Shown here: piece after piece, positions 58,487 to 64,000 of the stretch
How positions within the stretch are numbered: position 1 is the stretch's first letter
Layout: each line of letters starts with the position of its first letter
Assembly (NCBI RefSeq): GCF_010993745.1
Contig: NZ_WOTN01000004.1
Coordinates: 620,001 to 684,000 of the forward strand
DNA from: Fodinicola acaciae
Lineage (GTDB): Bacteria; Actinomycetota; Actinomycetes; Mycobacteriales; HKI-0501
Direction: 5' to 3'
Length of the DNA: 64,000 nucleotides
Notes under the pieces: model-generated
Told to the model about the DNA's origin: nothing
Seen by the model: the letters and a program-made list of their open reading frames with translations, nothing else
The model's database searches: none
Made by a program: the position numbers and the translations under genes

Positions 58487-59161
58487 ATGACCAGTTCGGC
58501 ATCGAAGGCGATGCTGCGGCGTTCGGCCGCGCTCGTCCTGGCGGCGGGCGCACTGACGCTCGGCGTGTCGTCCGCCGCGTACGCGACGCACGGCGACAAC
58601 GGCACGGTGAAGATCCACGAGACCGGCACGCCGGTGCCGGATCGCAACAACGAGCCGCACGTCTGCGGTTTCTATCTCGACGCTTTCGGCTTCGACAAGC
58701 CGCAGGCGGTGAGCTGGAAGATCGAACAGCAGGCGCCGACCAAGGGCACCAACAGCAAATCCGGCACCATCACGCTGGTCTCCGGGGCCGGCCGTACCGA
58801 CGACATTTCGTTGCCGGACGGTCATTACAAGCTGACCTGGAACTTCGCCGGCGAAAATGGCGAGGGCAAGCACAAGACCTTCTGGGTCGAGTGCGAGAAG
58901 CCCACGCCGCCTTCGCACCACCCCAAGCCGTCGTGCTCGCCGAGCGCGTCGGCATCTGCTTCGCCGTCCGCCTCGCCTTCGCCCTCGCGGAGCTCGTCGA
59001 CGGCTCCGGTCGTCAACCCGAGCACGACCGAGGCGTCGACCAGCGGCTCGCTTCCGGTGACCGGCACCTCGCTGCCAATCCTCATCGGCGCGGCCGTCGC
59101 GATGATCGCCGCCGGCCTGACCCTGGTCCTCGTACTCGGCCGCCGCCTCCGCCGCTCGTAG
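58487..59161 (+). CDS. LPVTG-anchored secreted surface protein
   Basis: A 224-residue exported protein. The signal peptide ends near residue 33 (AALVLAAGALTLGVSSAAYA). A folded domain of about 110 residues with two cysteines (HVCGFY, WVECEK) follows, then a Pro/Ser-rich wall-spanning linker (SPSASASASPSASPSPSRSS), the sorting signal LPVTG, a membrane helix (LIGAAVAMIAAGLTLVLVLG) and the tail RRLRRS. It should be attached to peptidoglycan by a sortase. TTG at 58484 is an alternative start one codon earlier. Binding partner unknown. Confidence 0.85.
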   Translation: MTSSASKAMLRRSAALVLAAGALTLGVSSAAYATHGDNGTVKIHETGTPVPDRNNEPHVCGFYLDAFGFDKPQAVSWKIEQQAPTKGTNSKSGTITLVSGAGRTDDISLPDGHYKLTWNFAGENGEGKHKTFWVECEKPTPPSHHPKPSCSPSASASASPSASPSPSRSSSTAPVVNPSTTEASTSGSLPVTGTSLPILIGAAVAMIAAGLTLVLVLGRRLRRS

Positions 59162-59167
59162 CTCTCA

Positions 59168-59225
59168 CGAACTCGACGTTTTGGTCCTCGACACGCCGTG
59201 TTAAAGGACCAAAACGTCGAGTTCG
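59168..59225. terminator. Bidirectional terminator with 21-bp perfect stem
   Basis: The 21-nt arm at 59168-59188 (CGAACTCGACGTTTTGGTCC and one more base) is perfectly inverted at 59205-59225. The 16-nt loop itself holds ACAC/GTGT. It follows the LPVTG gene by 7 bp and ends 3 bp before the leftward frame that stops at 59228, which suggests the original leftward gene ended there. Confidence 0.82.
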
Positions 59226-59227
59226 CG

Positions 59228-59490
59228 TTATCGGCTGGGCCGGTGCGGCTCCTGGCGCGGCTGCGGATTGTTCGGCCGCAGGTCTGGCCGCGGCTGCTGT
59301 TGCCGCCCACCCGCGGCGGCCCGCTGCTGCAACGCCCGAGCCTGAGCCGCCCGCGCCCGCGCCGCCAGGTCATCCGGCAACGGCTCGCCGGCCGGTGGCT
59401 GCGGATCGGCGCCGGTCGTACGCTGCTGCAGCTGGCCGGTCACCGCGTCGAGGCGGCCATCCTGAAGCAGCTGGTGAGCCTGCACGTCGC
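59228..59490 (-). pseudogene. Out-of-frame C-terminal part of the coiled-coil protein
   Basis: In a different frame from the coiled-coil gene, an open stretch from about 59490 to TAA at 59228-59230 reads EVRDVQAHQLLQDGRLDAVT and continues Gln/Arg/Pro-rich with good codon use. If one G were inserted in minus-strand GCGAAG|TACGCG (about 59491-59496), the frame of the coiled-coil gene would run into this tail. The terminator begins directly after it. A one-base deletion, or a sequencing error, is the simplest explanation. Confidence 0.55.
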
Positions 59491-60270
59491 GTACTTCGCT
59501 TGCGCCAACACAGCACGCGCGTCCGCCGTACTCGCCTGCTGGCCAACCGTCTGAAGCTGTTCCCTTAGCTGCTGGTGTTGCTGATCGCTGTTCTGCGCAT
59601 GCGACACCAACTGCTGGATCATCGCCTGTTGCTGCTGAACCATCGCACGATCCTGCTGCCGCTCCACCTGCAGCTGCTGAATAACTTGTTGTTGCTGCTG
59701 GATCGTCTGTTGTTGCTGCTGATTTGCCGACTCCAGTGTTGAGAGGCGTTGTTCTACCTGTGGGTCAGTCCTGTTCGCCTGCAGTTGCTGGACTGCCGTT
59801 TCCAGGTTGCCGAACCGGTTGTTGAGAACGCCGATGCGAGTGTTAGCCCGAGTGGCCTGCTCGTTGGCTTTGGTCGCCGATTTCTCAACCTGCTCGAGCC
59901 TTTCCGCCGGATCAACCTCAGGCGGATCATTCCGGTGTCGATAGCGATCAATCGCCTTCCATGCACCGACTCCCAGTGCGATACCGGCAGCGACGACCCC
60001 CATGCTGCCAATATCGCCGGCTTTCTGTGCAACGTTTTCACCGAAGTAGGTCATGTTGCCGACAAGCGCAGCTGTCTGTTCACTGACGAACAGTTTCACG
60101 GGTGACTGCGCGGCGAATGTCGCGATCCCGGTCGCGATCGTTGATGCGGCTTTTGCTGGAACGTCGAGAGCGGATCGTACGATCGGACGATCGCGCAACC
60201 AGCGTTGCCAGGCTCGGAAAGACAGGCTGCCGAGTCCGCTGTTGCGATTGCCGAACCGCAAGTGGCTCAT
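59440..60270 (-). CDS. Membrane protein with Gln-rich coiled coil, probably frameshifted
   Basis: A 276-residue protein in its present form. Residues about 90-112 form a membrane helix (GSMGVVAAGIALGVGAWKAI). From about residue 125 a long coiled coil follows (EQVEKSATKANEQATRANTR, then runs of Gln such as ESANQQQQQTIQQQQQVIQQ). The last 15 or so residues, after AVLAQAK, look out of frame: the neighbouring frame continues convincingly to 59228. The intended product would be about 340-350 residues. ATG at 60270 overlaps the stop of the upstream gene (ATGA). No family recognised. Confidence 0.6.
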   Translation of the reverse strand: MSHLRFGNRNSGLGSLSFRAWQRWLRDRPIVRSALDVPAKAASTIATGIATFAAQSPVKLFVSEQTAALVGNMTYFGENVAQKAGDIGSMGVVAAGIALGVGAWKAIDRYRHRNDPPEVDPAERLEQVEKSATKANEQATRANTRIGVLNNRFGNLETAVQQLQANRTDPQVEQRLSTLESANQQQQQTIQQQQQVIQQLQVERQQDRAMVQQQQAMIQQLVSHAQNSDQQHQQLREQLQTVGQQASTADARAVLAQAKYATCRLTSCFRMAASTR

Positions 60271-60860
60271 GTTATGTCCAGATATCCAGCACCTGCGGTG
60301 AGGATTGCGGGGATCGTCGCTGCGAACAAGATGCCGAGTTCGTTGGTCGACATCGGTGCGTTTCCACGGTGCTTGCTGTAGTCCCGGACGCTGTCCCACA
60401 GGGATGGAAACCGGATGGAGCCAGACCACAGGACGAAGAGATCGTGCTGCAGGGTCAGAACGACCTCGTTGCCGACTGCCACCTTGAACATCGACGGATC
60501 CTCTGGCGTGTTGCCCACCCCGGTCGCTGTGGGGTGCAAGTTGTGTCGTTTGAGGAAGTCGACGGACGAGCGTTCAGTTTCGTCGTACTCGACGAGGAGT
60601 CCGCCTTTGATCAGCTCGTCCAACATGCTTGCGTCGACGCTCGCGTTGGCTGCGAGCTGTTCGAGATGCTGCCGCGTGAATCGGAGCTCACGGTGCGCGT
60701 CAGGATCGCCGAACGCGAGCGACCAGAGCCGGCTCGCTGGTTCGCTCAGCTTTGCCTGATCGCGCGCGACAAGCACTTCGAAGTATGCGGGCTCGTCCTG
60801 CTCGTCGATGGGGTGGCGGACACCCATGGGGTAGCCGACCGGGACGATGATCTTTGGCAC
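60267..60860 (-). CDS. Unrecognised protein, possible winged helix
   Basis: A 197-residue protein of unknown family. Residues 45-95 (FTRQHLEQLAANASVDASML, DELIKGGLLVEYD) look like a winged helix-turn-helix. The next part has a pattern of short strands (HPTATGVGNTPEDPSMFKVA, VVLTLQHDLFVLWSGS) and the C-terminus is hydrophobic (ILFAATIPAILTAGAGYL). It lies between the XRE regulator gene (57 bp upstream) and the coiled-coil gene (4-bp overlap), so the three form one operon. Confidence 0.6.
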   Translation of the reverse strand: MPKIIVPVGYPMGVRHPIDEQDEPAYFEVLVARDQAKLSEPASRLWSLAFGDPDAHRELRFTRQHLEQLAANASVDASMLDELIKGGLLVEYDETERSSVDFLKRHNLHPTATGVGNTPEDPSMFKVAVGNEVVLTLQHDLFVLWSGSIRFPSLWDSVRDYSKHRGNAPMSTNELGILFAATIPAILTAGAGYLDIT

Positions 60861-60917
60861 GTGTGTCTCCCCGCTCGTGAGTCCTTGCGTACGGCCATCG
60901 TAGTGGAGTTGGCCCCG

Positions 60918-61793
60918 TCAGCGGTCCCTCTTCGCGACATCTGTGGACAACTCGGTCGCCGCGGCCAGCAGCATGTCGTTGGTCTCTGCGGGGCTGAGAG
61001 CCATCTCGTTGCAACTTGACAGCAGCCGGCGATACGGCTCGATCTCCTTTTCCTTGTCCAAATACAGATCACCGGTCAGAACTTCCACGAACACCGTCGT
61101 CGGTTCGCTGTTCTTTGGAAATTCGAGGACGCGGAACGACGGCGTCATCGACGAATGTTCTCCGGCCGAGAACGGAATGATCCGCAGGGACATGTTGCCG
61201 CGAGCGTTGATTTCGGCCAGATATTTGAGCTGCTTGGCCATGACATCCCGGCCGCCGACCGGCCGACGGATCACTGCCTCGTTCAGGAACCACTCATGGC
61301 GTACGCCGTCTTTTTCCAGCAATTTCTGTCGCATCATTCGTACCTCGGTCAAACGCCTGACCTCGTTCGGCGTGAGCGTTACCGACGTGTTCATGATGGC
61401 CGTCGCGTATTCACAAATCTGCAAAAGGCCCGGCACGAGTTCCGAGCTGTATTCGTGGATGTAGGTTGCCGTCTCCTCGAGGTCGATGAAGATGATGAAC
61501 CATCGAGGAATCACGTCACCATAGCTGTGGTACCAGCCTTTGGTTTTGGTTTCCCTGGCGAGTGCCTTCAACGCCTCGGTCAGTTCCTCCGGCGCGCCGT
61601 ACACCTTGCACATGGCCTCGACGTCGAAGACGCGCATGGCGAACTCGCCGCGTTCGATACGCCAGATCTTCTGGCGCGACCACTCCAGGTCCTGCGTGAC
61701 GGCCTCGATCGTCAGCTGCGCCGACTCGCGCAGCAGCCGCAGCTCGCGTCCCAACCGGCGGCGCGGGACGGTCGATCCCTGCTCACTCGCCAT
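60918..61793 (-). CDS. XRE family regulator with DUF5753
   Basis: A 291-residue regulator. The N-terminal Cro/C1-type helix-turn-helix is RRLGRELRLLRESAQLTIEA, VTQDLEWSRQKIWRIERGEF. The remainder is DUF5753 (IIFIDLEETATYIHEYSSEL, VPGLLQICEYATAIM, LRIIPFSAGEHSSMTPSFRV). Such proteins are abundant in actinomycetes and often pair with small DUF397 proteins; none is next to it here. ATG at 61793 follows AAAGGGTGAG. It is the first gene of the leftward operon and diverges from the small Cys-rich gene. Confidence 0.88.
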   Translation of the reverse strand: MASEQGSTVPRRRLGRELRLLRESAQLTIEAVTQDLEWSRQKIWRIERGEFAMRVFDVEAMCKVYGAPEELTEALKALARETKTKGWYHSYGDVIPRWFIIFIDLEETATYIHEYSSELVPGLLQICEYATAIMNTSVTLTPNEVRRLTEVRMMRQKLLEKDGVRHEWFLNEAVIRRPVGGRDVMAKQLKYLAEINARGNMSLRIIPFSAGEHSSMTPSFRVLEFPKNSEPTTVFVEVLTGDLYLDKEKEIEPYRRLLSSCNEMALSPAETNDMLLAAATELSTDVAKRDR

Positions 61794-61986
61794 GGTTCTC
61801 ACCCTTTGATGTTGCACGTCGATACGTCGTCGTTCACCGCTGGTGCAACGTCATCCGATGGCCGGGATGTAACACTCTTATCCCTATAAATGGAACGTTG
61901 CGTACAAAAGTTATAGCTGGTTCGATCCGAGTTACGCAAAGCAGTGGCGCGGCTCGGGAGGGTAACCACAGCTGAGCGGGGAATCG
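61794..61986. promoter_or_regulatory. AT-richer divergent promoter region of the island
   Basis: GTTGCAC (61811-61817) is inverted at 61843-61849 (GTGCAAC). Further GTTGCG and GTTACGCA elements occur at about 61897 and 61931. The stretch around 61870-61915 is clearly AT-richer than the window average and has promoter-like TTGTAC and TATAGGGAT on the minus strand. It probably serves the leftward XRE operon and the rightward small gene. Confidence 0.5.
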
Positions 61987-62205
61987 GTGTTGCCACCGGA
62001 GTTCGACCGCGAGGTGGAGTTGCTGCGGGTGCACCTGCCGCAGTGGCCGTGCGGACAAAGCAGCTTCTGCAAGGCATGTGGCTGGTCCTGGCTGCGGGCA
62101 CCGCTGTCCAGCGGAAAAATCGTGGCGGGCTGCCGTTATCGGCGCGCGGCGTTGCAGGTTTTGGAGGACTGCGGCGTGCTGCCGGACTCGGTCGTCATTC
62201 GATGA
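61987..62205 (+). CDS. 72-residue Cys-containing small protein
   Basis: GTG at 61987 to TGA at 62203-62205. The product has a short Cys cluster (WPCGQSSFCKACGWSW) and a fourth and fifth Cys further on (VAGCRYRRAA, LEDCGVL), so a zinc site is possible. It begins MLPPEFDREVELLRVHLPQW. The stop overlaps the next start (ATGA). Small Cys-rich proteins of this kind accompany XRE/DUF5753 regulators in actinomycetes; the function is unknown. Confidence 0.65.
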   Translation: MLPPEFDREVELLRVHLPQWPCGQSSFCKACGWSWLRAPLSSGKIVAGCRYRRAALQVLEDCGVLPDSVVIR

Positions 62206-62876
62206 CGGATACGCAACTCCGCTGGCAGTCGGCTCGCGACGCCTGGCAATGGGCCGACGAGATCGACAAGACGCGAGCGATGCTGGAGGCGGTCGGCAGT
62301 CGGTACGCGACACGTACGGCCGCGCCCGGTTATCTGCTGACGACCGCTCGCGATCTGCTCGGGGAATGCGCAGAGCGTGAGGTCACGGATCCGTGGGAGG
62401 TGTGGAGTCGCCGGGTCGGTGTCTATCTGGGTCTGGTCTTAGGCCAGTTTCTTTACGACTGGTGGCAGCACAAGCGTCTGACGATGCTCGATGTCACTGT
62501 CAACCCGTTGGTCATTTTGCTGGTGTGGCTTGGGTACGTCTTCTTCCACCGACGACGGACGAAGTTGTCGCGTCGTCGTGAGTTGAGCCGAGGACGTACG
62601 ACCACGTCGCCTTACGACAAAGCGCGTGATCACGAGTTGGTGGACGATCCGAGTCCTGAGCTGACCGTCGCGTACGCCGGATGGCGTGCCGGAGCACTGG
62701 CGCAGTCGATGCGCATTCTCCTGCAAGAAGACCGCCTCGCGGCGGCACGCGTGCCGATCGCGTACGAGGACGACGTGTGTGTGGCGGCCCTCTATCTGAC
62801 CGGTGCGACGGAGTTGCTGAAAGGCCTCAGCGACTACGTGGAAGGCGAGAAAAGCGTGGCCAACTGCGGTGAATAG
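62202..62876 (+). CDS. Unrecognised membrane protein of the island
   Basis: A 224-residue protein. A helical soluble N-terminus (DTQLRWQSARDAWQWADEID) is followed by two close hydrophobic segments (VGVYLGLVLGQFLYDWW and VNPLVILLVWLGYVFFH) forming a hairpin. A very basic stretch (RRRTKLSRRRELSRGR) and a helical C-terminal domain come after. No family recognised. The start overlaps the stop of the Cys-rich gene, so translation is coupled. Its end overlaps the convergent ROK gene by 43 bp. Confidence 0.6.
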   Translation: MTDTQLRWQSARDAWQWADEIDKTRAMLEAVGSRYATRTAAPGYLLTTARDLLGECAEREVTDPWEVWSRRVGVYLGLVLGQFLYDWWQHKRLTMLDVTVNPLVILLVWLGYVFFHRRRTKLSRRRELSRGRTTTSPYDKARDHELVDDPSPELTVAYAGWRAGALAQSMRILLQEDRLAAARVPIAYEDDVCVAALYLTGATELLKGLSDYVEGEKSVANCGE

Positions 62877-64000
62877 GCCCCGTGCAGGACGAGTGCGGCC
62901 GCTCCACGCGCTCCGGCGTCCTCGCCGATCAGCGACGGCTCGACCTCGACTTTCCGTGCGTGGCGCGCGATGCTGCGCGCGTTGACGGCCTCGGCGATCG
63001 CGGCACGATAGGGCTCGACGACATACCGTACGCCTTTGCCACCCAACACGATCCGGTCCACGTCGACCACGTTCACCAGCGTCGTCGCGGCGATCGCGAC
63101 CTTCGCCGCGGCGCGCTGGATGACCTGGCGCGCGACCGGGTGGTCGGCCATCGCGGCGCGGCAGATCGTCTCGTAGTCGGCGAACTCCTTGGTCGGCTCC
63201 AGGGTGAGATCCAGCGAGGCCGACCGTTTTTCCAGCAGAGTGGCGGTTTCCGCGACGATCGCATGTGGACGGACGTACGCCTCGAGGCAGCCTTTGTTGC
63301 CACAGAAGCAGTCCGCTCCGTTGGGTGCGACGACGACGTGGCCAAACTCGCCGGCGTTGCCGGAGTTGCCGCGCCAGGCCTGGTCACCGAGCAGCAGACC
63401 GCCACCGACGCCGGTCCCGAAGTAGAGAAAGGCAAAACTGCCGGTACGCGCACCACCGGCACCGGCCCATCGTTCGCCGATGGCGGCGGCCGTGGCGTCG
63501 TTGTCCAGCGCGACCGGCACGCCGAACTCGTCCTGCAGGTAGGCGACCAGTGGCACCTCGTGCCAGCCAGGCAGGTTCGGCGGCGTCAGCACCAGGCCGC
63601 GGCTGAAGTCCAGCGGCCCCGGACAGGCGACGCCGAGACCGAGCAGCCGGTCGACCGGGATCTCCGCCTTTCCCAGCAATCCGCGTACGGTCTGCGCCAC
63701 CTGGCGGACGACCTGGTTGGCGCTCGGATTGCGTGGCGTGCGGCGGTGCACCGTGCCACGCACGTGGCCGTCCAGGTCGGTCGCCACCAGCGTGATCGTG
63801 TCCGGGTCGATGTGGATGCCGACCGAGAAGTACGCGGTCGGGTTGGTGCGCAGCAGGATCCGCGGCTTGCCGCCGGTGGACGCGGCGCGGCCGGACTCGG
63901 TCACCAGGTCCTCGTCCAACAGCTTGCGGACGATGTTGGACACGGTTTGCGCGGAAAGTCCGGTGGCCGCGGCGATTTCGACGCGGCTGACACCCTCCGG
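62834..64000 (-). CDS. ROK family transcriptional repressor (5' end beyond window)
   Basis: At least 388 residues, cut by the right edge. The N-terminal helix-turn-helix is visible (RVEIAAATGLSAQTVSNIVR), so the missing part is short. The ROK sugar-kinase-like domain has the ATP/phosphate segment YFGTGVGGGLLLGD and the zinc-binding FGHVVVAPNGADCFCGNKGC with LEAYV after it. Such repressors (NagC/XylR type) sense a sugar. An in-frame GTG at 63943 is not the real start, because the DNA-binding domain lies upstream of it. Confidence 0.88.
   Translation of the reverse strand, partial: PEGVSRVEIAAATGLSAQTVSNIVRKLLDEDLVTESGRAASTGGKPRILLRTNPTAYFSVGIHIDPDTITLVATDLDGHVRGTVHRRTPRNPSANQVVRQVAQTVRGLLGKAEIPVDRLLGLGVACPGPLDFSRGLVLTPPNLPGWHEVPLVAYLQDEFGVPVALDNDATAAAIGERWAGAGGARTGSFAFLYFGTGVGGGLLLGDQAWRGNSGNAGEFGHVVVAPNGADCFCGNKGCLEAYVRPHAIVAETATLLEKRSASLDLTLEPTKEFADYETICRAAMADHPVARQVIQRAAAKVAIAATTLVNVVDVDRIVLGGKGVRYVVEPYRAAIAEAVNARSIARHARKVEVEPSLIGEDAGARGAAALVLHGAYSPQLATLFSPST

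Overview
The window is high-GC DNA from a filamentous-type actinobacterium, close to the chromosome origin. The strongest evidence is the block at about 20.0-33.4 kb. It runs ppiA, rhomboid, a PH-domain protein, crgA, a DUF881 protein and a class E sortase. Then comes the leftward operon fhaA-fhaB-pstP-rodA-pbpA-pknA-pknB, with tRNA-Leu(CAG) just outside fhaA. That is the classical dnaA-proximal cell-growth cluster of Actinobacteria. trpG/pabA, which often sits between the DUF881 gene and pknB, is not here. The genus cannot be fixed from sequence alone.

Layout. 0-0.86 kb: no protein gene; long hairpins and the 3' half of a tRNA-Ala, probably the edge of an integrated element. 0.86-20 kb: mixed metabolism, with an EF-hand protein, RidA, R2-like Mn/Fe oxidase, acyl-CoA synthetase, a biotin-carboxylase-like protein without its catalytic residues, a sodium/solute symporter with a small partner, MFS exporter, DUF5937/ArsR regulator, acyl-CoA dehydrogenase, two secreted NlpC/P60 hydrolases and CorA. 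20-33.4 kb: the growth and division cluster; the two PASTA-type kinases, the phosphatase PstP and two FHA proteins form one signalling unit with the septal/elongation enzymes RodA and PbpA. 33.7-49 kb: HxlR/YceI, proton-translocating transhydrogenase (three genes), a TetR/P450 unit, two paralogous membrane proteins, and an amidase-SDR-DNA methyltransferase operon. 49-58 kb: acyl-CoA carboxylase pair, two paralogous FAD monooxygenases under a TetR with a double operator, GH76 glycosidase. 58-64 kb: an LPVTG surface protein, an accessory island with an XRE/DUF5753 regulator and four unrecognised genes, and a ROK repressor cut by the window end.

Main points of interest. The same near-perfect 18-bp palindrome (CCTTAACG-NN-CGTTAAGG) stands before the acyl-CoA dehydrogenase and, 35 kb away, before the acyl-CoA carboxylase, which suggests one catabolic regulon. 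Six DnaA-box-like sequences lie within 530 bp around crgA. An 80-bp repeat occurs twice between genes. A 23-codon gene is tiled between fhaB and pstP by ATGA overlaps at both ends. The island at 59.2-62.9 kb, with a probable one-base frameshift, is the best candidate for an undescribed system. Several real genes under 60 codons are reported here (6.8-7.0, 11.2, 24.0, 31.9 and 53.1 kb).
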